Notes: generated from the sequence alone by a model not told the origin. Numbered from the stretch's first letter, positions 25,131-37,364 are shown. The stretch is DNA of 64,000 bases from Rosa chinensis (GCF_002994745.2 NC_037092.1:74806324-74870323), one strand, 5' to 3'. Numbers and translations: made by a program.

Positions 25131-26257
25131 TATCGTTTTGAGAGTTATTGATTTAACTGCAAACTATAGTTGGTATTAGTAGGCATTCCTGAGCGGATGA
25201 CTACGTATATATGTATTTGTGGGTTTTGTGGATTTATGAAAATAATATGCATGAATGATGCTTTTTATTGTTTTGTGTTATGGCTTTTCGGAAAACAATG
25301 ATTATGGAAATGTTGATTTCAATTGTTTTGAAAAGCATTGAGATTTGTGTAACATTTTGGGTCCTGTGAGACTTCTTTAATGTTTTATTCCAATGGACTG
25401 AAAAGTTCAAGGAATGAAGGTCTATGACCTTGGGCAGAATATCAGGTAATCACATCTTTGGCAGGACGAGTGGTTACAAATTCAGTTAGAGCTCTAGTCT
25501 GTCTGCCACTGTAATTCATGGGGTAACGGTGCGAGGTTATATCTAACTCATGAGATTACGTGTTTTTAAGGAACAAGGTGTAAGTTGCTTCCTTATTAAC
25601 GGTTTTTAAGGGGACAAGGTATACACATGTGTGGATTTTTTGGGGATGGTGATTTGAAATTTGGTTGTGGACGTGAAATTGAGATTTTGGCTGTTAAATT
25701 ACTATTTTTTTACGGGTTTGCTTTCTGTGTTGGTTCTTGCTTGCTTTGGTTTGGTTCAACTCTTTCTGCTTCTACTTTTTCATTGGTAGTTGGTTGAATT
25801 CTTGAGAGTTCATTAGTAATTGGTAATTTCATTTGCCACCGCTTCTCTGTTGGTGAATGAGATTATGACTTGCCATGGGAGCTAGCTGCCATCCGTTGTA
25901 GCATGCGCTTGCTTTTTGATTGATATTCACATCATGAAGGGTTAAAAACGACAATGGAAATATAGTCTCTGGAGTTCTAAGTAGTGGGGATATCCGGGTT
26001 CGGTCCGCTCCGGCCCATTCTGTTCATTTCCGGCTTGATATTCCCCAAAGTCCCGAGCCAGTCTCCTTTTTTCAAAAGCTTTTTTTATTTTTTTATTTTA
26101 TTTTTATTTGGATGGAGCTTCTTGGTTGCAAATCAAAATAGTGGTGCTACTTCTGTTTATTTTTTTTATTTTTATTTTTTTTTGGTAAATGGTTTTACTT
26201 CGGTTGTAAAATAGAAGGCCTAGAAGGAAAGAAAAAATAAAAAAAATGTTTTATTGT

Positions 26258-26465
26258 CTCCCAATAGACATATGTATTGGGGGGCAATAGACGTTTTGAA
26301 TTGATGTAATCTCCTCATTTTTTTTTCTTTAATCAAAGTTTTATTTGTGTAATTTCAGAAAGATTAGTTCCCATTTCGGTAATTGAAACGTCTATTGGGA
26401 GGCAATAGATGTCTATTAGCCCCCAATGGAGGACCAATAGACGTCTATTGGGGGCAATAGACGTT
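26258..26465. repeat. palindromic minisatellite in the TIR element
   Basis: Several units vary around CAATAGACGTCTATTGGGGG. The clearest, CCAATAGACGTCTATTGG at 26434-26451, is a perfect 18-bp palindrome. Subterminal repeats like this are often transposase-binding sites in DNA transposons; that role is inference. Confidence 0.8.
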
Positions 26466-27010
26466 TTTAGAAAAGTCTGGTAGGCGGCAGCTAGTGACTG
26501 GAATCCTGTCACTGGTGACTGGATTCTGACGACCGGCGATCGGATTCTGGCGAAACTTGGGCGGAATCTGATGACGAGCTCCGGCGAAGTTTCCTATTTT
26601 TTTTTTCCTCTCCCTCTCTCTCTAAGTAATAAAGAGATGAGGGTAAAATGGTATTAAAAAAAAAAAAACTTAATGGGGTATTAGGGACGACTTCCTTAGA
26701 GTGTTTTGGGTAAGAGAGAATTAAAAAAAACTTAATGGGGTAAGTGGAAAAAAAAATCCCTAAAAATGGGGTAAATAGACAAAAACCCTTTCTTTTAAGT
26801 TGGAGAGAGTTGAACACATACTCCAGTTTCTTATGCGACGTCTGGCGACACACCTTTGAACTGTCTTTGTCGGACGGACCGGTCTACCTTCGAGGTTGGG
26901 TTATGGTTTTGAGCCATGTCTTGGGTCGTTGCTTGGCTGGTGCAAGTTTTTTTTTTTTTCTTTAAAGGGCTTGCATTTTTTTAAAACTAGATTATTTTTT
27001 ATTTTAATAA

Positions 27011-27789
27011 GGGTGGTGTTATTCACACACCATTTTTCTCTATTCATACCCTCTTTAATTTTCTGTTACTTTAGTTCAATTTTCTTTCTACATATTACCT
27101 TAACTACCATCCCTTGTAATTCTGTTTTTTTTTTTTTTTTTTCTATTTGACAATTTAATTATGAATCAAACATCAATAATTCATTGAATCATTGAAGAAT
27201 AAATCAATTTATTTTTACTTATAAATGAAGAGATTATCTACATGAACAAGGAAAATCAAACAGATAATTGCTTACTACAAAATGGTAGTAATCTTGCAAA
27301 TATAAAAAGTTACAGACAAATAAGACTATAGTTCATTTCAAGGATTTAAGGAGCCTAAAGAGTGTAGCTGCTTCTCTAATTCAACTGCAACATTCAGCAA
27401 TTTCAGGGGAGTTTATCAAATTGGTGAGAAATACACCAAATAATTTCAATTAGAATGATAGATTCAAAGGGGCTCAAATGATCACTATACTCATATTTTT
27501 CTTCCATGTCTTCATTGCAAATTAGATGTGAAAGTTTCTCCAAAGATGGGTCTAAAGTTGTTTGTTCTGCCAAAATTGAACTTCAAAGCATCACATTAGA
27601 GAGATAGAATGACTATGCTAGATAAGTTTTTGATGGAAAAGAAAAGAGCGAATCAAAAAGAGTTTTGACTACGTGTCTATAGGAAAATAGGGTTTAGGAT
27701 TTGGGATGATAACAAAAAATTGAATTAAAATAATAGAAAAATATAATGGATGTGTGAATATAAAAAAGGGTGTGTCCATAACACCAACC
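27011..27789. mobile_element. 779-bp TIR element with 8-bp TSD
   Basis: The left end is GGGTGGTGTTATTCACACAC and the right end, reversed, GGTTGGTGTTATGGACACAC. A perfect 8-bp direct repeat TTTAATAA flanks it (27003-27010 and 27790-27797). There is no coding capacity, so it is a non-autonomous element, hAT-like by TSD length. Confidence 0.85.
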
Positions 27790-27797
27790 TTTAATAA

Positions 27798-28757
27798 TTC
27801 ACTATCGATCAAGTCTCGGTAGATATAGCCGTATAGATGGGCTTTGTCCCGGTCTAAGCACTTTGTGTGCCTTATCTGGTGATTCTGGTCTAGTGAGAAA
27901 AGTTTTAGTTCGTTAGTTTGCATTTGCTGATGCCTATACGTTGATCTCAACTACGTAGTCAAGTTGAATACTAGTTTGGAATGAAGTTTATTAGGTTGTT
28001 TTTTTCACTTGTAGGCTTGTTTTGTTAAACGAGCTCAGTAGACATAATGATCGATATTTATCAGGTCTTTGTTTGCTTGTAATACATTTTTAGGGAAAAT
28101 GATAGTATCTTTTTAACTAAAAAAATAAAAAATCTAACATGATTAACAAAGCTTGGTTGAAGTTTTTTATTGGGACCATCGTTTGCTTCAACTTTTTCTC
28201 TAGCAGCTTTTGTGTTATGTTTTTTTCTAAGAAATGGCTGGTGCGGCTGTTCTCAACCCTTGATTAATGAAACTGTTGAATATAAAGGAGGACATTGATC
28301 CTAAACCCCTGAATACAATAAACATCTGGAGTATGTCCCCAAATGATATCAGGAATCTCTACATAAGACACGTATTCTAACAAGCACTAACTAGCAAAGA
28401 GTACTCTACTGGCTACTCTATTTGCTTTGACATAGCGGTGACATAACAGAAAGATAACTCGATATATAACCTAATTACAACGTAGCATAATTACCAATAG
28501 CACAGAGCAGAGATACGTCCGGACTCTATTCGTTTGTTTCCACTGCAAATTTGTCTTTGTACTCTTTAAGAGTTTGTCCTTTGTCTTCATCCTCTGTTCC
28601 TTTTGCCCTAAAACCCTAAAGTTTACAACACCTTGCCGTCAAGTTTGTACTCTTTGAAAAAGTTTGTCTTTGTCATCTGTAGCAGCTCTGCCATCCTATT
28701 TCGACACATCGAAATCTGTTTGTTCTTGAAGCTTTGGTTGCTGTTTGAAGAAGAAGA
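27798..28757. other. intergenic DNA and probable copia leader
   Basis: No gene. From about 28500 the sequence resembles a retrotransposon 5' leader, with TTTGTCTTTGTACTCTTTAA-like strings repeated at 28549 and 28640, but no 5' LTR is found. Confidence 0.4.
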
Positions 28758-31372
28758 ATGGGAGATTTGACCGACAAGGCAGCCATGAAGAACCTTCACA
28801 CTGAAATATCTAGTTTTACAGTTCAGGCCAAGTCTTCTTCACCAGTCTCCTTGTCTCCTCAGAATGGGAACTCTCAATATCGGCCCATGAATCAGGGGTA
28901 TAAGTCGAATCAGAACTAAAACAAGGGACCCGCTCTATTTTACAACCAGGTGAATTGCAACTATTGCAAAAATATTGGCCATTACAAGAGTCAATGGCCC
29001 AAATTGCTGAGAATCAACTCTAACAACTCTAGGTGGAAAAGGTGGCAACAATAATCAAAGAAGCAAGGCGGCGATTCAGTAGGTGCAAGAGCCTGATTTT
29101 TATGGTGTGGAGGGCTAGGACCATACTTAGGGTAATGTTCCTCTAATTGAGGAACATAGAGGTAAAATTGGTGCTGCTTTGAATATTTCTGACTTTACTG
29201 GTAGTGATACATGGATAATTGATTCTGATGCGTCTGACCATATGACCTATGATAAGTCTTTGTTTACCACTTTGTCTTCCCCATCTATAACACATGTCTC
29301 AAATGCAAATGGTAAGTCCTTTCCAGTTTTAGGTGTTGGGTCAGTCCAAGTTACACCTTCTATTATTCGCTATAATGTCCTCTATGTACCCTCTCTATCT
29401 CATCACCTCTTATCTGTGTCTGAGTTAAACTCATAAAACATGTGTTCTATAACCTTCTATCCAATGTATGTTGTCTTTCAAGATCTGTGCACTCGGGCAA
29501 CAATTGGCAAGGGAGACCTGAGGGGGAGACTGTTTCACTTATATTGCATGTACACAGGACAGACACAAGCACCGCAAGGTCCAGTTGCCCTGACATTGAG
29601 TTTTGATCGGTTGGATGAGTTACGGTTGTGGCATCGGCGTTTCGGTCATCCGTCTTTTGGTATCATGAAAAAGTCCATGCCCTCTTTGTTTTTGGGAGTA
29701 AGTAATTCTAGCTTACATTGTGAGACTTGTACCTTAGCTAGAGTCATCGATCTAGTTATTCTCTGAGTTTTCATTCTAGTACTATGCCTTTTGAGTTGAT
29801 TCATTCAGACTTGTGGGGACCTTCCAAACATCCAAGCCTTTCAAGAATGCATTACTTTGTTTTGTTTATTAATGATTTTACAAGATTAACTTGGGTTGTT
29901 TTGCTCAAGTCAAAAGATGCGGTTTTCTCCGCCTTCACAGCATTCCATAATCTTGTTCGTACCCAATATGATGCTAACATTAAAAAAAATTGATCTGATA
30001 ATGGGGGGAATTTGTTAACCATGTGTTTCATGATTATTTCCAATCTCATGGGATCTTTCATCAAACCACTTATCCTCAAATACCAGAACAAAATGGGGTT
30101 TTTGAGCGGAAAAATCGTCATCTTTTGGATATAGGTCGTGCCCTTTTTCTTAGTGCCAGTATGCCTAAATATCTCTGGGGAGGGGGGGGGGGGAGGCGGT
30201 GCTATGTGCTTCCCATCTCATTAACCGTCTCCCATCTTCCTCTCTTTAAGGTCATATTCCATTTGAGGTTTTGTCTAGTCATGTCTCCATTCCATCTCTC
30301 AATACCCTTCTTGTCCGTGTCTTTGGTTGTGTAGCTTATGTCCATCTTTATAAGAACCAACGTTCCAAGTTAGATGCTCGGGCCCTTAAGTGTGTCTTTA
30401 TCGGGTATAGGTCTCATCAGAAATGGTATAAGTGTTATCATCCTCCCACCCAACAGTTTTATGTCACCGTGGATATTACTTTCAGTGAGTTCTCGCCTCC
30501 TACGACTCCTAGTTAGGGGGAGAAGAGTGTTTTCTTTGAAGAGCAGTACAAGGAAGTGACCAACACAAGCCTTGAAATTACAAATTCGTCTAAGGGCCAT
30601 TCCTTTGAATCACTGCAGCAGCCAATTCCAGAAGCTCTTGATGCAGCTCTTGACCCATTGAGAGATTTATCTCAGCTCGTCGACCCTTTGAGTTTGACAC
30701 CTCCAGTTTCTTCAGAAGCTTTGTTTGATCCATCGACTGGGTCTGTTTGATGGGTCAAAAAAGATTTCGATCCGTCGAAGGGGGAGCATCGACCCATCGA
30801 TAATACACTACCGAAAGACATTAGTTTGAAGAATGTGCATGCTACTCCAGTCTCTCCTTCTCCTTCAGCGATCTCTCCTGTACAGTCTTCGCCTGAGGTA
30901 TGTAGTGGTTCTTCTTTATCCAAAAATCCTCCTTTGTCTAGCAGTTTGTCTAATAATCTTCCTTTGTCTACTAGTTTGTCTAATAATCCTCCTTTGTCTA
31001 GTAGTGTTGTTCCTTTAGATGGAACTACACAGGTTCAAATTAAAGTCTTGCCAGATCGATCAACCCGTGGTCAGCCCCCAAAGAAGTATGAACCGAGTTT
31101 TAGTGCTAAGGTTAAATATCCTATAGCCAATAATGTGTCGACCCATAGGTTGTCTAAACCATATGTAGTCTTTGTGAATCAACTATCTTCTATGTCTCTT
31201 CCTAGTAAAGTGCAGGATGCAATGAAGGATAAGAAGTGGGCAAATGCGATGGTCGTGGAGATGGATGCACTTGAGAAGAATTGTACGTGGGAGTTGGTAC
31301 CATTGCCTCCAGGAAGACAGACTGTTGGGTGCAGACGGATGTATACTGTAAAAACACAATTCAGATGGGTCG

Positions 31373-32736
31373 GTGGATAGATATAAGGCAAGGTTAGTGA
31401 CAAAGGGTTATACTCAGAAGTATGGAGTGGATTATGATGAGACTTTCACGCCAGTGGCAAAGATCAATACAATCCGGGTACTTCTGTCTCTAGCAGCTAA
31501 TCTGGATTGGACTCTGAAGCAGTTTGATGTGAAGAATGCTTTCTTACATGGAGATTTGAATGAAGAAGTGTACATGAACTTGCCTCCAGGATATGGTACT
31601 TCAACAAGAGAGAAGGTGGTGTGTAGACTAAGGAAGTCGCTATATGGTTTGAAGCAGTCTCTAAGAGCTTGGTTTTGTCGGTTCACAACATTTATGAGGA
31701 GAATTGGATATAGGCAGAGTAACTCGGATCACACCTTATTCCTTAAGCATCAGAAGGGTAAGGTTACAGCCTTGATTAGTTATGTTGATGACATGGTGGT
31801 GATGGGTAATGATTTAGAGGAGATTAAGAAGTTGCAGAGTCAGTTGTCCTCATAATTTGAGATGAAAGACTTAGGAAATTTGAAGTATTTCTTGGGAATT
31901 GAAGTTGCTCGAGGGAAGAATTGTATTATGTTGAGTCAGATAAAGTATGTTCTCAATATTTTAGCAAAGACTGGCATGCTTGATTGTAAGCCAGCTGATA
32001 CTCCTATTGAGCAGAATTATCGGTTAGCAGAATATCCGGATCAAGTACCCACAAATAAGGCAAGGTATCAAAGGTTAGTTGGGAGATTGATTTATTTGTC
32101 ACACACTAGACCAGATTTAGCTTATGCAGTTAGTGTTGTGAGTCAATTTATGCATAATCCTAGTGAAGCTCATAAGAATGTTGTAATTCGAATCTTGAGT
32201 TACTTAAAGTCTGCTTCAAGTAGAGGTTTAGTATTCTCCAAGCGTAGGCACTTAGATGTTTGTGGGTATACAGATGCAGACTGGGCAGGTTGTATTACTG
32301 ATCAAAGGTTTACTTCAGGCTACTTTACGTTTGTAGGTGGCAATTTGGTTACTTGAAAAAGCAAGAAGCAAAAAATGGTAGCCCATTCCAGTGCTAAAGC
32401 AGAGTATAGAGGAATGGCTCGTGGAGTTTGTGAGATGTTGTGGTTGAGGAACTTGTTGAGAGATTTAGGGTTCAAACAGAAGAAGTGATGCCTCTATATT
32501 GTGATAATAAAGTTGCTGTTAAAATTGCTCATAATCTGATTCAGCATGACAAAACGAAGCATGTGGAGGTTGATAGACATTTCATTAAGGAAAAATTGGA
32601 TGGACAAATTATTTCATTTCCTTTTGTACCTACTGAGGAGAAGTTGGCAGACATCCTTATAAAGTCAATATCTAGCAAGGCGTTTTATGACTCACTTGAC
32701 AAGTTGAGCATCCGTGATCTATATGCTCCAACTTGA
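31373..32736 (+). pseudogene. copia reverse transcriptase/RNase H remnant
   Basis: RT motifs are well kept: RYKARLVTKGYTQ, QFDVKNAFLHGDL and the catalytic YVDD at about 31780-31792. A stop at about 31855 splits RT. RNase H follows with YTDADWAG, interrupted by a stop at about 32354 and a break near 32485. The frame from 31230 that carries the N-terminal RT part ends at 31380, and 31373 starts the next, so a frameshift lies there. Confidence 0.8.
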
Positions 32737-32743
32737 GGGGGAG

Positions 32744-32952
32744 TGTTAGCGTGAGTCATGGGATTGGTATCCCATTTATCATGGTAACTGTGGATTGATT
32801 AAGATTGTGTAATCAAGGAGAGAATATTATGTTGTAATTATTGTAATTAGTTTCCTAGTAGAACTCTGTAACTTCTGTATATATACTCCAATTCGGGAGA
32901 TGAAAAATATATGAGTATCAGAAAATTCTCAATCTCTTTGTTCTGTTTGACT
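32744..32952 (+). repeat. solo 3' LTR of the 28.8-33.0 kb copia element
   Basis: Starts TGTTAGCGTGAGTCATGG right after the purine tract and ends near TGTTTGACT. This parallels the LTR of the related element at 53-58.5 kb (TGTTAGTGTGAG to TTTGACT). It contains a TATATATACTCC box. No second copy lies upstream. Confidence 0.75.
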
Positions 32953-33522
32953 TCGTCTACCCACAATTGGTGTCGAACCAACACCACGACCCCGTCACGG
33001 TCCGACCAAAGGCTAGGGACACCAAACACCGCAGTCAAAATCCCACACCAAATAGCACTCTCTGCCATAAGCGCCGAGCTAAACATCCCGTCACCGCCGC
33101 ATCCACCCAGGCAAGATTCAATCTAAGCCATCAAACATTTGCCCGCAAACAGCCGATTACCACCAGACATCACTCCGCTCCATCAAAGCGCTCTACCCAC
33201 TCTGATCCCAGCCCCCAACCACAAGTTAGCCACTCCTTTCAACCGAGAGAGAAGAGGCCGTACACCCTTCGATCTGCTCCTCCAAGTCTGAGACACGCCT
33301 CTGGGACAAACTACCCGTCCGGCCGCATTCAACGTACGTCGACTAGGCCAGATGCCATCGCCTACGTCGGAACGCAGCCGGACAAGCCCCAATACAACCA
33401 ACGGCGTCCTAGAGAGAGAGTGTTTTCTCTAGGGTTTCTAGAGAGTTATTAAGTATCTTGTATACAGCTTTTGTGTTATTTGTTGGACATTGGTATTAAT
33501 CAAATGAATTTGGTTATATTCA
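32953..33522 (+). other. moderate-GC spacer of unknown origin
   Basis: An open frame of about 160 codons crosses 32967-33452, but its start overlaps the LTR border and it has no recognisable domain. It is probably transposon-derived; nothing else is seen. Confidence 0.4.
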
Positions 33523-33720
33523 AATTAATTAGGATTAAATTTTGTTTAGTCCCTATACTCTGACGTTGTCCTCATTTCAATTCCTGACATTCTCATTTAA
33601 TCTGAAAAGTCCTTAATGTCACAATTTCCGTCTGATTGCTCTGTTTATAGGCTGACATGGCATTAAAGTCAACGTCAACTCAACCTTTTCAATTGCGAAA
33701 TGTCCATACTATCCATGCCC

Positions 33721-33721
<1 letters not shown>

Positions 33722-33813
<92 letters not shown>

Positions 33814-33814
33814 T
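33722..33814. repeat. (TTA)n microsatellite
   Basis: About 30 uninterrupted TTA units inside the Pack-MULE. They give long Tyr or Ile runs in silico that are not real protein. Confidence 0.95.
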
Positions 33815-34049
33815 TTTGTCTATTTATCTCTTCTTCCCCATCTCTCTTCTCCTTCTGTTTATCTCCCTCCTCTCTCTCTTTCTGTTCGTCTCTCTTCTCT
33901 TCCCCATTCTCTCTCAAATGTCATCATCCACCTCTCACCACCTTCTCTTATATTCACCTCCTCCTCACTTCACCCTCTTCTTCACCACCTCCTCCCCCCT
34001 TCCTCTCTCAAATGATCAACCCCAAATACTCCGCCTCCAGTCTCGCCTC

Positions 34050-34336
34050 CTCGTTTTTCTGAAGGAGGCGATCGTGGTCTACACGGGCCTATCTCCGGCG
34101 ACCTTCTTCACTCTCCTAGCTCTGCTCTTCGCCGCTTACCATGTCCTTTCGGGGCTTTTTAGGCAGTCTGAGACCCATAACTGCTCCAGGAGCTTGGAGG
34201 AGATGCAGCCTCTTCCGCCGCCAGTCTAGCTCGGCGAGATCACCGTCGAGGAGCTCAAGCAGTACGACCGCTCCGATCCCAAGAAGCCTCTGCTCATGGC
34301 CATCAAGTCTCAGATCTATGATGTGTCCCAGAGCAG
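34050..34336 (+). pseudogene. captured exon 1 of a membrane steroid-binding protein (MAPR/cytochrome b5-like) gene
   Basis: The reading shows LKEAIVVYTGLSPATFFTLL (membrane anchor), QPLPPPV, then an in-frame TAG at 34227-34229. It continues LGEITVEELKQYD and KKPLLMAIKSQIYDVSQS, the start of the heme/steroid-binding fold of plant MSBP1-like proteins. It ends at AGCAG|GTGTTG, a donor in the place where the family's intron 1 is expected. No exon 2 (family MFYGPGGPY) is found before the right inverted repeat. The nonsense codon sits at a position that is Gln in the family. Part of the natural intron was probably captured too. Confidence 0.88.
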
Positions 34337-35255
34337 GTGTTGAATTGAAAATTTCAATTTAGGGTTTAACTTCTAGGTCTGATTTCTAAAGTAGTCAACT
34401 GGGTTTCTATTTTGATGTTACTTTGTTATCTGGTAATTTTAAAGTTGGAGACTTGATCATCTGATAGTTTCTGGGTTCTGTTAATTGTTGAATTTGGAAG
34501 ATGATAAAGACTTGGGTAGAAACTAGAGCTGCAAATTGTTTCAATTTGGGGATTGCGAATTTGCGATTTTTCGATGTGGGTTAGTGATTACTATCTGTAT
34601 GTTTTAACTTTTAACCAGTGGATGTTGTTTGTTGAGTCTCACCATTGTGATTAATAAGGTGGCTGCTTTTCATTTCACTGCTTGATGAGAAAGTGTGTCT
34701 ATCTAGCTTGGTTTATGTTAGAGGTTCGATACAAAATAGAAGTGTTTGGAATTGTTTGTTATGCAACTTTTGTTTATGTATTTGGTAGTTCATCCATGGT
34801 GTTCGGTTCAAATTGGTTTCTGTAGAGTTAAATTTGTAGTTGGTGGAATTTGGTTTTTGATGAACTTAGGAAATACCTAGATGTTGGATATGTTAGTTTG
34901 ATTGATTGTGCAGGTCTGGTTCTTGGAATTTGCTGATATATGATGATTTTGGTGTGAAGAAGAAGTAGGAAGAAAAGAAAAACAAAATGGAATAAAATAA
35001 ATTAAAAAGAAAAAAGGAAGGGAGAAAGATTATAGGGTTATATTGGACATTTCACTATTATCGAGCTGACTTGGCGTGGCTTGGATTGTCACGTCAACAA
35101 CTTAACGGCGCAATTTGACAGAATCTTAACGGTGAGGACCTATTGGACGGAAATTGTGACCTCATGGACTTTTTGGATGAAATTAAAATGTTAGGGACTG
35201 AAACGATGTTGGAGGCAGAATACAGGGACTAAACATAATTTAATCCAATTAATTA

Positions 35256-36798
35256 TCACTATTATTAGTTTGTCAGTACAAAAATACCTCATTGAGGTGT
35301 TAATGTTTAGAATCTTGACGCATGTGATTAGTCCCCAAATCATGATGAATTTATTACTTCTGATAATCAGCCTCGATACAACAAGTTAATAATCATAAAA
35401 ATAAAAAAGGTTTCACTTCTATAATTACAGCATTACATTACATAATGTCCATGCACACTTTCGTACGTACGAAGTAATTAGTGCATAAGCTAAACTAAAA
35501 TACATAGACTCCACTAAAATCGTATCCATTAGATTTTTCGTGTGGTAAATCGTATTCATTAGAATATCATTATTCATTAATCTCACAAAAGCAACCGTGG
35601 TCTTTTCTGATCACACTAGATGATGGAGATTAACTCGAAAAAAACAAATTCAGTACCTTGTGAAAATGTCCCAAACATTGTCACATCATATTTCACCAAT
35701 TATAGGCTTATAGCTAAACTAAGCTCAATATATATAAACACCATTTTCAACCTTCCTCGAACAAATATGTGAAGAAATTGATTGCTCGCGCGACGCTCAT
35801 CGTTGAAGACCTTTTCATGCAAAGTAATTTATTATTTATACTATGTGGTATTCGATAAAGAAAGCTCACCCTCACCCTAGCAGTTAGCTGCTTTCTATGA
35901 ACAAATATATGGTTAGATTAGTGACCAATTTTTGTAGCAAATTATTTGGGCACCAGAATTAACTAGAGTCAGAATTCTCCATCGTTTGTAAATCTTTATG
36001 AAAACGATCGAGGCTCTATATGATTGTCCCTACCTACCTAGCTCAGTATAACATCAAGTTGGTTGTTCTAGAAATATCTTCTTTGTAAACTAAAATTAAT
36101 AACTTTTTTAATGGTAAAAAGAGTTCATAAGATCGCAAAACATATATTGAAAAAGTTTAATGCTGGTTAACTATACAGGCATGCATTATCAAATGAAATT
36201 AGTTGAACTGCTTTTCTACCAATTTCTCCTTCTCTTTTCCTTCACATATTGTAGTATCGTGATCAAAATCATTGAATCCTTTTTCTTTTTTTTCTTTTTT
36301 TTCTTTTTTCAATCAATACATTCTAGAGATATGCTCTTTGTAAACTAAAATTAATAACTTTTTAATGGTAAAAGGAGTTCATAACATCGCAAAACATATA
36401 TCAAAAAAGTTTAATACTAATTAACTATACAAGCATGCATTATCAAACAGTGGCGGACGCAGGATTATACATGTGAGGAGGCAAAAAAAAAAAATTCAAT
36501 ACATAACAGAACTTCAATAAATGTGCATATATCAATAACATTTCGTATGAATACTTTCTTGCCATAAACCAATATTCATACACTCATAAAGCAAAATAAA
36601 TAAAAATTTTAAGCAAAAAATAAAAATTATGAATCAAATCATCTTTGATATAGCCAATCAATTAACCTGCAACTGTGATGAAAAAGAAGAAAATTAATCT
36701 TCAAAGATTAGGTAATTATTGTCTATGGAGAAAGAAATATTCTATTTCTTTGTTTAATATATATGAGCCATAAATCTCTTTTAATTGATCCTACAGAC
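35256..36798. other. intergenic DNA with a 255-bp-spaced duplication
   Basis: No gene. Two similar blocks of about 130 bp, 36065-36195 and 36320-36448, share CTTTGTAAACTAAAATTAAT and end at TATACA(A/G)GCATGCATTATC. Next to the second is CAGTGGCGGACGCAGGATTA (36458 onward), which looks like one end of a hAT element; its partner is not seen. Confidence 0.6.
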
Positions 36799-37178
36799 TT
36801 AGAGCAAGTTCAGTGGTGTGAACTTGACTGGTCATAGTCAAGTTATTGCTGATGTGGTGACCGACTGAGGGAGAAATCAGTTTACAGCGGAAGAAGTTTG
36901 ACCGGGCAAAACCCAGCCCTTCATGACTACAACCACGGAAATAGTCATCTCCATGACTATTTTGATGACCGGCCAAGCTCACATGCCACATAAGCCAAGC
37001 CCTTCACGTGGCTGACGTTAGCACTTCTCAGCAACCAACGACGCGCCGAGGGAGGGAAGTGGAGGACAACAAGCCGACCCGTGGCGCCGCAACCCACAGA
37101 AGGTGAAGCCAGTCGCTTGTCGCATAGCGACAGAGAGAGGGGGTCGGCATGCCACGTGGAAGGTAGCCGTTGGTCCTA

Positions 37179-37349
37179 TTTGAAATCTGGGTCTAACGGT
37201 CAATTAATCCCAGCCCTTCATTTCAATTAAATGGGCAATCCTACGGCTTACAATTAACATGTATATATATGTTTGAAATCTGGGCCTAACGGTCAATTAA
37301 TCTCAACCCTTCATTTCAATTAAATGGGCAATCCTACGGCTTACAATTA

Positions 37350-37364
<15 letters not shown>
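37179..37364. repeat. 93-bp tandem duplication
   Basis: Units 37179-37271 and 37272-37364 both begin TTTGAAATCTGGG(T/C)CTAACG and end CAATTAACATGTATATATAT. A TA run follows to 37379. Confidence 0.9.

Larger units (their letters stand above)
23341..26789. mobile_element. non-autonomous TIR transposon, copy 1 of a family
   Basis: The ends are inverted repeats: AGGGTTATTGAC at the left and, reversed, AGGGTTTTTGTC at the right. In both arms CTTACCCCATTAA and TTTTACCCT follow for 100-150 bases. TTCTTTT flanks both sides (ending 23340; starting 26790). A CT microsatellite follows the left arm, a retrotransposon LTR-like block lies from 23813, and a palindromic minisatellite (about 26258-26465) precedes the right arm. 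A sister with the same layout is at 60033-63316. No transposase is present. Superfamily is unresolved (MULE or hAT likeliest). Confidence 0.75.
28758..32952 (+). mobile_element. broken copia element lacking a 5' LTR
   Basis: Plus-strand copia pol in order: short gag remnant (ATG 28758), zinc knuckle CNYCKNIGHYKSQW (last Cys is Trp) and protease near 29200 with DSDAS where DSGAS is expected. Pre-integrase is near 29620, integrase near 29790-30240, RT 31230-32200, RNase H to 32736. A purine tract GAGGGGGAG (32735-32743) and a 3' LTR (32744-32952) follow. Most of gag is deleted, and stops and shifts interrupt pol many times. The protein is close to that of the 53-58.5 kb element, so they belong to one family, but this copy is much older. 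Confidence 0.85.
33532..35246. mobile_element. Pack-MULE carrying a membrane steroid-binding protein exon
   Basis: Long inverted ends: left GGATTAAATTTTGTTTAGTC and right, reversed, GGATTAAATTATGTTTAGTC. Both continue with blocks such as GTCACAATTTCCGTC for 150 bases or more. A perfect 9-bp TSD AATTAATTA lies at 33523-33531 and 35247-35255; 9 bp is the Mutator-like hallmark. Inside are a TTA microsatellite and exon 1 of an MSBP-like gene with its splice donor. No transposase is present. Confidence 0.92.

Noticed and set aside
32967..33452. 161-codon plus-strand frame after the copia LTR
   Set aside because: It has no recognised domain and its start overlaps the LTR border; kept only as an unclassified spacer.
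33657..34049. Open frames with long Tyr or Ile runs
   Set aside because: They translate a TTA microsatellite and CT-rich 5' sequence inside the Pack-MULE; only the part from about 34050 matches a protein family.
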